DNA from: Frondihabitans sucicola | Lineage (GTDB): Bacteria > Actinomycetota > Actinomycetes > Actinomycetales > Microbacteriaceae | Direction of reading: 5' to 3' | Length of the DNA stretch: 64,000 bases | Assembly (NCBI RefSeq): GCF_030296615.1 | Contig: NZ_AP027732.1 | Coordinates: 3,229,042-3,293,041 of the forward strand | Shown here: piece after piece, positions 11,787-21,241 of the stretch | Layout: the number at the start of each line of letters is the position of its first letter | Position numbering within the stretch: the first letter of the stretch is position 1 | Notes under the pieces: generated by a model | What the model saw: only the letters and a program-made list of their open reading frames with translations | Told to the model about the DNA's origin: nothing | Database searches by the model: none | Made by a program: the position numbers and the translations under genes

Positions 11787-12572
11787 GGGCGTCGGTGCGG
11801 CGCTTCCCGACCGTGTGACGCGCGCACCCGCCGGGAAGGGCGAGAGCTCCAGCAGACCGGCCGCGAGATTCCAGGTGGCCGAGATCGAGCCGCCGCCCGC
11901 CGTCACGAGGTCGAGGCGCACTCCGGTCGCGGCCGCGTCTTTCAGGGGCGTGCACGAACTGGCTCCGCGCGTCGAGCCGACGCTCATGATGAGGCAGAAC
12001 GACTGATCCTTGCCGCGCGCCACCCAGACGCCCGCCTCGCCGTCCTGCTGCCCCCACTGGGCCAGCACGCGCCGCGTCGTCGACGGGTCGATGCCGGGCA
12101 GGACCACGTCCGGCCGATCCCCCGCGGACTGCGCCTGGTCGAAGTACTCGGCACCCAGCGATTCGGCCACGGCACCGGACTGCAGGCCGGTGGCGGGCGA
12201 CGAGGCGCCCCGCGTGGCGGTGACCTCGGCATCGTCGGCCGGCGCCCTCGAACCTGCGACGCTCGTCGAGATGCCGGCGCCGACCAGGCCGGCCAGGACG
12301 ACCGCCACGGCCCCGGCCGCGAGCCAGGTGCGCGCGGGGCGGGCGCGCACCGGGCGCGAGGGCCGCTCGGACGCCGGATGGCCGGAGCCGTCGTCGGTCG
12401 CCGGCTCGGCTGAGGGATGCTTTTCAGCGGACTGCCCGGCCAGCGCACGGAGCTCGGACATCTCGTCGGGAGTGAGAGCCTCTCCCCCGTAGAGCCGCGT
12501 CTCGAGGGCGCGCCGACGCTCGTCCCGCGACGTGCCACCCCGCGGACCGTTCGCTGCACCGCGGCCGACCAT
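11784..12572 (-). CDS. Single-pass membrane-anchored protein of unknown function
   Basis: 262 residues. Residues 1-82 are a charged cytoplasmic part ([18 protein letters not shown]), about 84-106 form one membrane helix ([20 protein letters not shown]), and the rest is an extracytoplasmic domain with a single CLIM...SCTPL pair of cysteines that could form a disulfide. The architecture resembles an anti-sigma factor or a sensor, but there is no zinc HxxxCxxC motif and no sigma factor nearby, so I make no functional call. TAGGCT lies 6 nt before ATG 12572. Only 10 nt separate it from ilvD; ilvD also has its own -10. Confidence 0.8.
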   Translation of the reverse strand: MVGRGAANGPRGGTSRDERRRALETRLYGGEALTPDEMSELRALAGQSAEKHPSAEPATDDGSGHPASERPSRPVRARPARTWLAAGAVAVVLAGLVGAGISTSVAGSRAPADDAEVTATRGASSPATGLQSGAVAESLGAEYFDQAQSAGDRPDVVLPGIDPSTTRRVLAQWGQQDGEAGVWVARGKDQSFCLIMSVGSTRGASSCTPLKDAAATGVRLDLVTAGGGSISATWNLAAGLLELSPFPAGARVTRSGSAAPTP

Positions 12573-12578
12573 GGCAGA

Positions 12579-12584
12579 AGCCTA
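12579..12584 (-). promoter_or_regulatory. -10 hexamer (leaderless type)
   Basis: TAGGCT, 6 nt before ATG 12572 of the membrane-anchored protein. Confidence 0.45.
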
Positions 12585-12686
12585 GGCCTGTCTCCCCCTT
12601 CGCCGAAGGTCGTGTGTGGTCTGGTCTCCCGAGCTGCACGCCCAGCTTCCGGTGACAACGTCGGTGGCACGGGGCAGAGTCGAGTC

Positions 12687-13271
12687 ATGGACGACAAAGA
12701 GACGCTGTACGACTACTTGCGCATTCGACGCGCCGACCTGCTCGCCAAGCTCGACGGGCTCAGTGAATACGACGCCAGGCGGCCGATGACCCCCACGGGC
12801 ACGAATCTGGCGGGTCTCGTCAAACACGTGGCGAGCGTGCAGCTCGGCTACCTGGGCGAGGTGTTCGGGCGCCCGGCTGAGCGGCGGGTCGCCTGGGAGC
12901 TCCCCGACGGCGCCGAGGACGACGACATGTGGGTCACTCCAGGTGAGACCGTCGCCGACGTCGTCGAGTTCCACCACTACTCGGCCGCGCACGCCGATGC
13001 GACCGTGGAGGCGCTCGCGTCGGACGCGGCCGGGGTGGTCGGCTGGTGGCCCGAGGAGCGCCGCCACGTCACGCTGCAGCGGATCCTGGTGCACCTTCTC
13101 TCGGAGACTGCGCGGCACGCCGGCCACGCGGACATCCTGCGAGAGACCATCGACGGCTCGATCGGCAACGGTGCGTCCGACCCCAATCTGCCCGGCCGGA
13201 GCCCCGACGAATGGGAGGCGTTCCGGGCGAAGATCGAGTCGGCCGCTCACGCCGCAGCGTCGACCGAGTGA
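12687..13271 (+). CDS. DinB/DUF664 family protein
   Basis: 194 residues of the DinB four-helix-bundle superfamily. Three His residues that form the usual metal site can be picked out: GLVKHVASVQLGY near residue 50, a histidine pair in VVEFHHYSAAHADA, and LSETARHAGHADILRE near 150. These proteins are often thiol-dependent transferases or hydrolases (mycothiol or bacillithiol S-transferase-like); substrate is unknown here. Start ATG 12687 is preceded by CAGAGT at 6 nt, a weak leaderless-type hexamer. It diverges from the membrane-anchored gene with 114 nt between the two starts. Confidence 0.87.
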   Translation: MDDKETLYDYLRIRRADLLAKLDGLSEYDARRPMTPTGTNLAGLVKHVASVQLGYLGEVFGRPAERRVAWELPDGAEDDDMWVTPGETVADVVEFHHYSAAHADATVEALASDAAGVVGWWPEERRHVTLQRILVHLLSETARHAGHADILRETIDGSIGNGASDPNLPGRSPDEWEAFRAKIESAAHAAASTE

Positions 13272-13317
13272 TCCCGCCCGAACCGTGGTCGGGAGTCGGA
13301 GTCCGGCGGCCGGGAGG

Positions 13318-14166
13318 CTAGGAGCGACCGAGGTGGGCGCGCAGCTCGGCGAGGTCGTCGAGCACGTGCGCGACCTCCGGCGGACCGGCGACGCGATACG
13401 CGGCCGCGGTGTCGCCGTGGCCGCTCTTCAGACCGAAGTCACCCGCGGCGAGAGCCCGGAAGCCGTCTTCGTCGGTGACGTCGTCGCCCGCGAAGAACAC
13501 GGCTGACGCTCCGGTGATCTCGCGGAGGCGCGCGATGGCGTCGCCCTTGGAGGCCGACCGGACGGCGAACTCGAGGACGTTCTTGCCGACCCGCTCGGTC
13601 GCGGCCGGAGCCTCGGCGGCCACCCGGCGACGAGCCTCCGCCAGGACGAGATCGGTGACCGACTCGTCGGCGAGACGCGTGTGGAGGGCGAAGCCCGCCG
13701 GCTTCTCCTCGACGTGGACGTCGTCGTAGGGCGCCGCGGTCTCGGTCAGGATCGTCTCGAGGGCTCCGCGCAACTTCTGCTCTTCAGGGCTCAGCGAGAC
13801 CTCTGCCTCGCCGTCGACCCGGTATTCGACTCCGTGCGAGCCCACGAGAAGGACGGTGTTCGGCGCCTCGGCGACCTCGATGAGGCTGTCGAGCGCGCGA
13901 CCCGAGACGAGGGCCACAGACGTGTCGGGCAGGGCCACCAGGCGCAGGATGGCGTCCTGGGCTTCCGGTAGGGCCCGAGCCGCCCGCGGGGCGTCGACCT
14001 CGGGCGCCAGGGTCCCGTCGAAGTCGAGAGCGACCAGGAGGTGCCCGGCCGTCGCGATCCTGCCCAGCGCATCCGCCATGGCGGTCTCGGCCGCGCCGGC
14101 GGGTGTCGCCCCGGCAGGTGTCGCCCCGGCGGGTGCCGCCCCGGTGGGTGTCGTGTCGGCGCTCAT
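13318..14166 (-). CDS. otsB: Trehalose-6-phosphate phosphatase
   Basis: HAD-superfamily phosphatase removing phosphate from trehalose 6-phosphate. Nucleophile motif LVALDFDGTLAPEVD is at about residue 45, motif II is VALVSGR, and the Mg-binding motif is FFAGDDVTDEDGFRAL. 282 residues. The first 30 residues are a low-complexity repeat of Pro-Ala-Gly-Ala-Thr encoded by a tandem 15-nt DNA repeat at about 14100-14145; it is poorly conserved and probably an unstructured linker. ATG 14166 overlaps the otsA stop by 4 nt, so the two enzymes are coupled. Confidence 0.95.
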   Translation of the reverse strand: MSADTTPTGAAPAGATPAGATPAGAAETAMADALGRIATAGHLLVALDFDGTLAPEVDAPRAARALPEAQDAILRLVALPDTSVALVSGRALDSLIEVAEAPNTVLLVGSHGVEYRVDGEAEVSLSPEEQKLRGALETILTETAAPYDDVHVEEKPAGFALHTRLADESVTDLVLAEARRRVAAEAPAATERVGKNVLEFAVRSASKGDAIARLREITGASAVFFAGDDVTDEDGFRALAAGDFGLKSGHGDTAAAYRVAGPPEVAHVLDDLAELRAHLGRS

Positions 14167-15719
14167 GCGGCGGGCTCGGTCGACACGGCGGGCGCCGCCC
14201 CCTGCGACTCGGCAGCGGTCGGATCGGCGACCGTCTTGGGCGGTGCCGCGATGCGGTGCCCGGGGCGGACCTCGGCCAGGGCCTCCAAGAACTTCGCCGA
14301 CCACTTGGCCACATCGTTGTCGAGCACGCGTCGCCGGAGGGCTCGCATACGGGTGACCCGGTCTCGGCGCGGCATCTCGATGGCGCGCATGATCGTGTTC
14401 TTGAGGCCGCCGATGTCGTGCGGATTCACCAGCAGAGCGCTGCGCAACTCGTCGGCGGCACCGGCGAACTCACTGAGGATCAACACGCCGTCGTTGTCGT
14501 GACGGACCGCGACGTACTCTTTCGCGACGAGGTTCATACCGTCGCGAAGGGCCGTGACGAGCATGATGTCGGCGGCGAGGTAGAGGGCGACCATCTCTTC
14601 GCGCGGATAGCCGTGGTGGTGATAGCTGATCGCCGTGTGGCTCATGGTGGCGTAGTCGCCGTTGATGCGACCGACGGTCAACTCGATCTCGTCGCGGAGA
14701 TCCATGTAGGCCTCGACCCGCTCGCGACTGGGCGAGGCGACCTGCACCAGCGTGGCGTCCTCGACGCTCAGGCGGCCGTCCGAGAGGAGTTCGCCGAACG
14801 CCTTCATCCGGTGCCGGATGCCCTTCGTGTAGTCGAGACGGTCGACGCCGAGGATGACGGTCTTGGGATTGCCGAGTCCCTCGCGGATCTCGCGGGCGCG
14901 GGCCTGGATGTCGGGGCGCCTGGAGAGCGCCTCGAAGCCGGCCGAGTCGATCGAGATGGGGAACTGCTTCGCCAGGACGCGGCGCACCTTGCGGCCGCGG
15001 CGCGACAAAGGCGCGGACTCGTCGTCGACGGGCACGTCGATGAAGGGGCGGGTGGTGGCGTAGCCGAGCAGGTGACGCACGGACCGCGAGAAGTTGGAGG
15101 CGTCGTCGGCCCTCTGGAAGCCGATCACGTCGGCGCCGAGGAGCCCTTCGAGGATCTTCTCGCGCCACGGCAGCTGCGAGAAGATGCCGAGGGGCGGGAA
15201 GGGGATGTGGTTGAAGAAGCCGATCGTGAGGTCGGGGCGCAGCTCGCGGAGGTACTGCGGAACGAGCTGCAGCTGGTAGTCCTGGACCCAGACGACGCCG
15301 CCCTCTTCGGTGATCTCGGCGGCCTTCTCGGCGAAGCGACGGTTGACGCGCACGTACGACTCCCACCAGACGCGGTGATACGTCGGCGCCGAGATGACGT
15401 CGTGGTACAGCGGCCAGAGGGTGTCGTTGCTGAAGCCCTCGTAGTAGCGCTCGACCTCCTCGTCGCTGAGGGGCACGGGAACGATGTTGATGCCGTCGTT
15501 CTCGAAGGGCTCGAACTCGAGATCGGGCTTGCCCGCCCAGCCGATCCAGGCGCCGTCGTTGACGCGCATGACCGGTTCGAGCGCGGTGACGAGACCGCCC
15601 GGCGAGTGCTCCCAGCTCACCTGCCCGTCTTCGCCGACCGTGTGGTCGACGGGGAGACGGTTGGAGACGACGACGAAGCCGTACGTCTCGTGGGAGGGTT
15701 TCTCGGGCTGGTCTGACAT
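14163..15719 (-). CDS. otsA: Trehalose-6-phosphate synthase
   Basis: GT20 glycosyltransferase joining a nucleotide-glucose donor and glucose 6-phosphate. 518 residues. Visible family motifs: VVVSNRLPVDH at the N-terminus, WIGWAGKPD, VWVQDYQLQLVPQYLR, GVDRLDYTKGI, and the C-terminal LRDGMNLVAKEYVA and LSEFAGAADEL segments. The last 40 residues are a poorly conserved Ala/Pro-rich tail. Start ATG 15719 has GGAG 12 nt upstream; an in-frame TTG at 15731 is less likely. With otsB it gives the complete OtsAB route to trehalose, an osmolyte and storage sugar. Confidence 0.97.
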   Translation of the reverse strand: MSDQPEKPSHETYGFVVVSNRLPVDHTVGEDGQVSWEHSPGGLVTALEPVMRVNDGAWIGWAGKPDLEFEPFENDGINIVPVPLSDEEVERYYEGFSNDTLWPLYHDVISAPTYHRVWWESYVRVNRRFAEKAAEITEEGGVVWVQDYQLQLVPQYLRELRPDLTIGFFNHIPFPPLGIFSQLPWREKILEGLLGADVIGFQRADDASNFSRSVRHLLGYATTRPFIDVPVDDESAPLSRRGRKVRRVLAKQFPISIDSAGFEALSRRPDIQARAREIREGLGNPKTVILGVDRLDYTKGIRHRMKAFGELLSDGRLSVEDATLVQVASPSRERVEAYMDLRDEIELTVGRINGDYATMSHTAISYHHHGYPREEMVALYLAADIMLVTALRDGMNLVAKEYVAVRHDNDGVLILSEFAGAADELRSALLVNPHDIGGLKNTIMRAIEMPRRDRVTRMRALRRRVLDNDVAKWSAKFLEALAEVRPGHRIAAPPKTVADPTAAESQGAAPAVSTEPAA

Positions 15720-15797
15720 GTCTGGGGGCAACTCCGCTCGATCGCCCGAGGAGCGCTCCCCGGGCTTCCGAGACTATCAGCGCTCGGGCGGACCCCT

Positions 15798-16578
15798 TCA
15801 GGATCCCAGGGCCAGCGTCTCCTCCGCCGCGCGCGCCAGCGCCACCCCGTAGCTCCGGCCGTGCCCGGCCGCGTGCACGGCGAGCGGGTGGAGCTGATGC
15901 AGGGGCACGCGATCCCGCCACCCGTTCCGGAGCGGGTGCGCAGCGTCGTAGCCGGCCAGCACGTCGTCGAGGTAGGGACAGCCGAACAGGGCCAGCATGG
16001 CGAGATCGGTCTCGCGGTGGCCGCCGTGGGCGGCGGGGTCGATCAGGATCACGCCCGATGCCGCGAAGAGGACGTTGCCGTTCCAGAGATCACCGTGGAG
16101 ACGCGACGGGACGTCCCCGTCGTCGAACGCGCCGTCCTCGATCAGCGCGCAGGCACGCAGGATCACATCGTGCTCGCTCTCGGAGACGCTCCCGGCCTCG
16201 CGCGCGACGGCCGCATACGGCGCCACCCTCTGCGCGGCGTAGAAGGCGCCCCGGGTGTCCTTCGGCCGCGTCGACAGCGGGCGCTCGCCGATGAAGGAGG
16301 GACCCGTCCAACCGTCGGGCGGGGCGCCGAACGCCGTGGCGCGGGCGTCGTGCGTCGCGGCGAGCGCCGCCCCGAACTCCCTGGCCGCGGCCGATGTGGG
16401 GCGCGTTTCGCGGATTTCCTCGAGCGTGATGCTGCCGGGTCCGACTCCTCGACGCCGACGACGCGTGCCCCGCCGGACGCCGTCGCCTCGGCCAGCCAGG
16501 CCAGCCCGGCAGCCTCGGCCTCGAAGAATCCCGGGGTGCGTCAGGTCGCACCTTCTCGAACGTGCTCACGCCCTCCAT
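15798..16578 (-). CDS. Fructosamine kinase family protein (two frameshifts)
   Basis: Member of the fructosamine/ketosamine-3-kinase family, which phosphorylates glycated amines. The C-terminal half shows the APH-type catalytic loop HGDLWNGNVLF and the metal-binding IDPAAHGGHRETDLAML. Three successive frames carry the protein. The N-terminus (MEGVSTFEKVRPDA) shifts at the C/G run at 16530-16536 into GFFEAEAAGLAWLAEA, and this shifts at 16435-16436 into SITLEEIRETRPTSAAA. One missing base at each place restores about 260 residues. The start is ATG 16578 or GTG 16569. It diverges from corA across 34 nt. Confidence 0.82.
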
Positions 16579-16599
16579 CCTGCGCCCTGGTGACGCGGA

Positions 16600-16605
16600 T
16601 ACGAT
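16600..16605 (+). promoter_or_regulatory. -10 hexamer of corA (leaderless type)
   Basis: TACGAT, 7 nt before ATG 16613. Confidence 0.45.
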
Positions 16606-16612
16606 CAGCCCC

Positions 16613-17580
16613 ATGCATCGCACCCGCGCCTACAAGGACGGCTCTCTCGTCGGCGAAGACTTCCCGCTCGACGACGTCAGCGACTACCTCGAAGGAGGCG
16701 ACTGCATGATCTGGGTCGACTTCGTGTCGCCGACGCAGGCCGACATGGACAAGGTCGGCGACGAGATGGGGCTTCACGAGCTCGCCATCGAGGACGCCCT
16801 CGAGAAGGGGCAGCGCCCGAAGCTCGACCGGTACGAGAACTTCCTCTTCGCCGTGATGTACGACACCGGATTCGACGAGACCTCCGGCGAGCTGTCGGCC
16901 CGGGAGGTGAAGGCGTTCATCACCCGGCGGGCCCTGGTGACGATCCACGACGACGACTTCGACGTCGATCTGCTCCGGAAGACCTGGGACGACAACAAAG
17001 ACCTGGCGTCCAAGGGGTCGCCTTCCTGGTGTGGGGGCTCCTCGACCGGATCGTCGACAACCACTACGACGTGACCGACCGGCTGGACGACGCCATCGAC
17101 GGGCTCGAGGAGGGCCTGTTCGACGTGCGGCAGCAGACGATGGAGATCCAGAAGCGCTCGTTCACGCTGCGGAAGAGCCTCGTGACGCTGCGCCGCCTGG
17201 TGAACCCGATGCGCGAGATCCTGAACACGCTGCTCCGACGGGACGACTCGAAGTTCGCGCCCGACATGGGGCCGTACTTCCAGGACGTCTACGACCACGT
17301 GCTGCGCGTGATCGAGCAGACGGACAGCCTGCGCGACCTCGTGTCGACGATCCTCGACACCAATCTCAGCATCCAGAGCAATCGCATGAACCTCGTGATG
17401 AAGAAGGTGACCAGTTGGGCGGCCATCATCGCGGTGCCGACGGCGATCACCGGGTTCTTCGGGCAGAACATCCCGTTCCCGGGTTACGGGGCGGGTTGGG
17501 GTTTCGCGGTCTCCTGCGCGGCCATCGTCGTCGGCGGGCTCATCCTGTACGTAAGCTTCAAGAGACGAGACTGGCTGTGA
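16613..17580 (+). CDS. corA: CorA-family divalent metal ion transporter (frameshifted)
   Basis: Pentameric Mg/Co channel family. The cytoplasmic N-terminal domain (about 130 residues) is followed by the long coiled helix (LDDAIDGLEEGLFDVRQQTM...) and two C-terminal membrane helices (WAAIIAVPTAITGFFG; FAVSCAAIVVGGLILYVSF). The selectivity motif that is GMN in classical CorA reads GQN here (GFFGQNIPFPG), a substitution I recall from actinobacterial family members. The frame breaks after residue 134 (LASKG): one base added to the GGGG run at 17014-17017 gives VAFLVWGLLDRIVDNHYD. Restored length is 322. Promoter is leaderless (see 16600). Confidence 0.9.
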
Positions 17581-17697
17581 CACCGCGCCCGCGCAGCGCA
17601 CCGAGAGGCGTTCGATCGCCGATGGAGAGCGGGCGACCGTAACCGAACGGGCCTCGAGCCGTCGCGACGCGTTCACGGCTGAGCAACCCTCGACGTC

Positions 17698-17703
17698 TAG
17701 CCT
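17698..17703 (+). promoter_or_regulatory. -10 hexamer (leaderless type)
   Basis: TAGCCT, 7 nt before ATG 17711. Confidence 0.45.
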
Positions 17704-17710
17704 CGGCGCC

Positions 17711-18537
17711 ATGATCAGCGTCGGCATGAGCACTTCCTGCGCCTTTCCGCTGGGCCTCGACCCGGCCTTCCGATTGGCGGCCGAGGTAGGCTTCGACGGC
17801 GTCGAGGTGATGGTGACCAACGATTCGTCCACCCATCGCGCCGCTCGGCTGACCGAGCTGTCGTCGACGTACGGCCAGCCGATCCTCTCGATCCACGCTC
17901 CGGTCCTCCTCCTCACGCACTTCGTCTGGGGGCGGGATCCGCGCGTCAAGCTCGAGCGGTCCGCCGAGCTCGCGGTCGCTACCGGAGCTCGCACCGTGGT
18001 GGCCCATCCGCCGTTCCGCTGGCAGTCCGGCTACGCCGACCAGTTCCTCGACATCGTTCGCGCGGTCAGCGAGCGGTACGGCGTCGACATCGCCATCGAG
18101 AACATGTTCCCGTGGAAGATCGCCGGACGGTCCATGAAGATGTACTCCCCGGCTGGGATCCCTCCTCGCTCGACTGCGACGCGGCCACCCTCGACTTCTC
18201 GCACGCCTCCCTCTCGGGGCGTGACTCGCTCGAACTCGCGAGGGCCCTCGACGGCCGGCTGCGGCACGTGCATCTCTGCGACGGTTCCCGGGTCTCCGAC
18301 GACGGAGGCATCTTCGACGAGCATCTCGTGCCGGGACACGGCGCCGAGCCGGTGCGGGCCGTGCTCCGCGAGCTCGCCGCGCGCGAGTGGTCGGGGTCCG
18401 TCGTCGCCGAGGTGAACACCAAGAAGGCGGGATCGCCGGAGGCGCGACTCGACATGCTGCGCGAGACGCTCTCCTTCGCCCGGGAGGCGCTGTCCGTGCC
18501 GCCCGTGCGTCGGCTCCGGGCCCACCGCCCGGGGTGA
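17711..18537 (+). CDS. Sugar phosphate isomerase/epimerase, xylose isomerase-like TIM barrel (frameshifted)
   Basis: AP endonuclease family 2 / xylose-isomerase-like TIM barrel of about 275 residues. Barrel-strand metal ligands can be read: GFDGVEVMV near residue 27, SIHAPVL, VVAHPPF, IAIENMFP, then after the frameshift LDFSHASLSG, HVHLCDGS and VVAEVNT. The frame breaks at the CCCC run at 18147-18150; one more C gives YSPGWDPSSLDCDAATLDFSH. Substrate is not evident; such proteins act on sugars or cyclitols. It is followed 28 nt later by a separately promoted hydrolase gene. Confidence 0.85.
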
Positions 18538-18553
18538 CCGGGGACACATCCTT

Positions 18554-18559
18554 TAGGGT
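18554..18559 (+). promoter_or_regulatory. -10 hexamer (leaderless type)
   Basis: TAGGGT, 6 nt before ATG 18566. Confidence 0.45.
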
Positions 18560-18565
18560 CGGCGC

Positions 18566-19273
18566 ATGGACATCGTGATGGTTCCCGGGTTCTGGCTCGA
18601 CGGGTCGTCGTGGGCCGAGGTCACGCCACCGCTGGTCGCGGCCGGGCACCGCGTGCATCCGGTGACGCTTCCCGGGCTCGAATCGGCCGGCGCGGATCGC
18701 AGCTCCATCTCGCTCCGCGACCACGTCGACGCCGTGACAGCGCTGGTCGACTCGCTTCGGGTCGGCGTCGTGCTGGTCGGTCACTCGGGCGGCGGTGCGA
18801 CGATTCACGGCGTCGTCGACGCGCGTCCGGATCGCGTCCGCCGGGCCGTCTACGTCGACTGCGGTCCGACCGGGGACGGAGACTGCGTCAACGACGAGCT
18901 TCCGGTCATCGGCGGAGAGATCCCGTTGCCGCCCTGGTCGTCGTTCGACGTGGCGGACCTCGCCGATCTCGACGAGGTCCTGCGCGCCGAGTTCCGCGCT
19001 CGGGCGATCCCGGAGCCGCGCGGCCCGGCCCATGACGCCCAGGTGCTCCACGACGCCCGGCGGTACGACGTGCCGGCGACGGTGGTGGCCTGCGAGTTCC
19101 CGTCGTCGCTGCTCCGTGAGTGGATCGCCTCCGGGCACGCCTTCACGGCCGAGCTCGGGCGCATCCACGACGTCGAGTTCGTCGATCTGCCAACCGGCCA
19201 CTGGCCCCAGTTCACTCGTCCGACCGATCTCGCCGACGTCATCCTGCACGCCGTCGACCGGCCGGGCGTCTGA
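18566..19273 (+). CDS. Alpha/beta hydrolase
   Basis: 235-residue alpha/beta-hydrolase. The oxyanion segment VPGFWLDGSSW is at residue 6, the nucleophile elbow is VGHSGGGA near residue 72 (Ser), an acidic residue is likely in the VACEFPSS strand, and the catalytic His is in LPTGHWPQF near the C-terminus. The HG-type motif is replaced by PGFWLDGSSW, as in a group of small actinobacterial esterase-like proteins. Substrate unknown. Frame intact. It converges on the ArsB-like permease. Confidence 0.9.
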   Translation: MDIVMVPGFWLDGSSWAEVTPPLVAAGHRVHPVTLPGLESAGADRSSISLRDHVDAVTALVDSLRVGVVLVGHSGGGATIHGVVDARPDRVRRAVYVDCGPTGDGDCVNDELPVIGGEIPLPPWSSFDVADLADLDEVLRAEFRARAIPEPRGPAHDAQVLHDARRYDVPATVVACEFPSSLLREWIASGHAFTAELGRIHDVEFVDLPTGHWPQFTRPTDLADVILHAVDRPGV

Positions 19274-19318
19274 CGCGCGGCGCCCTCGCACGACCGGTGG
19301 AGCCCGCCGCCGAGACGC

Positions 19319-20465
19319 CTACCGGACGAGCGCGAGGACGGCCAGCGGCAGCGCCACGACGGCGATGGCGAGACCGGCGAGGGCGAATCTCGCCCAGGGC
19401 ACCTCGACGCCCAGCCCGGAGAGCCGGCCGTGCCACAGGAGCGTCGCCAGCGAGGCCCACGGCGTGACGATGCAGCCGACATTGACCCCGACGAGGATGG
19501 CGACGAGCCGCAGCGGAGACCCGCCGACCGGTTCGAGCGCGAGGTAGGCCGGCAGGTTGTTCGCGACGTTGGCCGACAGCGCGGCGCCGCCCGAGAGCCG
19601 CAGCAGATCGCCGAACGAGTCGCCGGTGCCGACGACGTCCCCCAGCAGGCGGGCGAGCCCCAGCGCCTGTGCGGCGGCCACCACGAGGAACAGTCCCGAC
19701 GCGAACAGGAGGGTTCCCCACGGTACGAGCGTGAGCCGCAGCGCTCCCGGGCGCCGCACCGAGAAGGCGACGACCAGGATCAGCGCCGCGCCGGCCGCCG
19801 GAATCCACACGGCTATGCCGGACACGAGCGCCGGGACGAGCAGGATCACGACCACCGCGGCCACCCGGAACAGCAGCCGGTCGGCGGCGGCATCGACGGG
19901 GACCGGGGTGAAGGTGGCCGCGAGCTCTCGCCGATAGCGCACGGCGATGCCGACCAGAGGCACGATGACGGCGACGGCGGCCGCCGGAAGCACCAGCGCC
20001 GCGAAGTCGAGGGGATGCGGCGACCCCAGCGCGTGGACGGCGAGCAGGTTGGTCAGGTTCGAGACGGGCAGCAGCATCGATCCGCAGTTCGCCAGCCAGA
20101 CGGTCGTGAAGGCGAAGGGAAGGGGAGGCGCCGACCCGTCTGGCGACGAGGACCACGACGGGTGTGAGCAGGACCGCGGTGGTGTCGAGCGAGAGGAAGA
20201 TCGTACACAGGAGGGCCAGGATCACGACCAGCAGCCACAGGACCCAGACGCGTCCGAGGGAGAACCGGGCGGCGACTCCGGCCAGCCAGGCGAACAGGCC
20301 CGCCTCGGCGGCGAGGTCCGCGACGATGGTGAGGCCGATGACGAAGCCCAGGACGGGCGCGACGCGGTCGAGAAGCTCGAGGAGCGCTTGCGGGGAGAGG
20401 ACGCCCACGAGGGCGGCCACGACGCCGACGACCGCGAGGCCCGCGCCGATGAGGGCTGTTTTCAC
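19319..20465 (-). CDS. ArsB/NhaD-type (SLC13) permease (frameshifted)
   Basis: Ion-transporter superfamily permease of about 381 residues and roughly 10 membrane helices. N-terminal GTG 20465 begins VKTALIGAGLAVVGVVAALVG. A conserved FLSLDTTAVLLTPVVVLVAR segment is followed, after the frameshift, by LPVSNLTNLLAVHALG and ALSANVANNLPAYLALEPVGG, the Asn-rich re-entrant loops that are typical of ArsB and related SLC13 proteins. The two frames join if one C is removed from the CCC run at 20135-20137, giving RRSAPPLPFAFTTVWL. This is one of the few insertions in the window. No arsR or arsC is nearby, so arsenite is not established as substrate. Confidence 0.85.
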
Positions 20466-20577
20466 GTTCTCATAGTGGACTACGCCACGGCCCTGTCGTG
20501 TCCGCGGCCCGGGTCATCCGGTGAACGCGGAGGGGAAAGTCCCGTAAATTGGTCGGAACGACGTCAAGGAGTCCCCC

Positions 20578-20760
20578 GTGCGCAAGTTCCTCTTCAACGG
20601 TGCCATCATCAGTGCAGCCTTCAGCGGCATCAGCGCTTTCCGGGCCACCAAGGCCGGCCCGCGCGACTGGCGCCTCGCCCTGCTCTGGTTGGCCTGGGCG
20701 GCTTCGACGGCCATCGCCGTCGGAAACGTCAAAGACGCCGCCAGTCACGCCGACGACTGA
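20578..20760 (+). CDS. Small membrane protein of unknown function
   Basis: 60 residues starting at GTG 20578, with a strong AAGGAG site at 6-11 nt. Two hydrophobic stretches (FNGAIISAAFSGISAF; LALLWLAWAASTAIAVG) are separated by a short polar turn with RATKAGPRDW. Third codon positions are almost all G or C, which supports coding. No known domain. Confidence 0.7.
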   Translation: MRKFLFNGAIISAAFSGISAFRATKAGPRDWRLALLWLAWAASTAIAVGNVKDAASHADD

Positions 20761-20857
20761 GCACCCGTCGCGCCGGTCCCGAGGCCTGCGCTCCCGAGAG
20801 CGCACCGGCCGTCCCGGTCGATCGGCGGCGGACTGCTCGGCGGCGGATCGATCCGCG

Positions 20858-21094
20858 TCAGATGGTGCGGGGCCGCTGCCGGAGGGCCTCGAGAGCGAGG
20901 CCGTGCGTGGCGTAGCAGCCCACCTCCTGCGCGCTGGCGAGATGCGTGCCGCGGAGGGCGGCGTAGCCGTTCCACTGGGTGCGGACGAAGCCGAGAACGC
21001 GATCGGCGTTCGACACCTGCGTGAGGTTGTCGGTCAGGGCCCGGGTGGTGATCTCCGCGGTGCGACGGAGGGGTTCGAATCGTGCGAGTGTCAC
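20858..21094 (-). CDS. Small protein of unknown function
   Basis: About 78 residues ([22 protein letters not shown]... to the end RQRPRTI). Third positions are strongly G/C on this strand and the residue composition is that of a globular protein, so I consider it real. The start is taken as GTG 21094 because TAGTTT lies 7 nt upstream, although a TTG at 21103 is in frame. Two cysteines are absent except one in EVGCYATHG. No recognised family. It is divergent from the amino-acid permease. Confidence 0.6.
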   Translation of the reverse strand: MTLARFEPLRRTAEITTRALTDNLTQVSNADRVLGFVRTQWNGYAALRGTHLASAQEVGCYATHGLALEALRQRPRTI

Positions 21095-21101
21095 GACGAC
21101 C

Positions 21102-21107
21102 AAACTA
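21102..21107 (-). promoter_or_regulatory. -10 hexamer (leaderless type)
   Basis: TAGTTT, 7 nt before GTG 21094. Confidence 0.4.
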
Positions 21108-21229
21108 TTCGTCTCGCCCTGCGGAAGCCCTGTTGTTTGCTGTCGATTCGCTCAACGCGCAACCGCGACGCCACGACCTGGCACGCGCCGCCGCAGAAAT
21201 GCCGACTGGCGGCGAGCGGCCCAGACCGC

Positions 21230-21235
21230 TAGCGT
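21230..21235 (+). promoter_or_regulatory. -10 hexamer of the amino-acid permease (leaderless type)
   Basis: TAGCGT, 6 nt before ATG 21242; it supports that start even though the ATG is now out of frame. Confidence 0.45.
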
Positions 21236-21241
21236 GCCGCA

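Noticed and set aside
19319..20465. Arsenite efflux (ars) operon
   Set aside because: The permease is ArsB/SLC13-like, but no arsR, arsC or arsA is present nearby.
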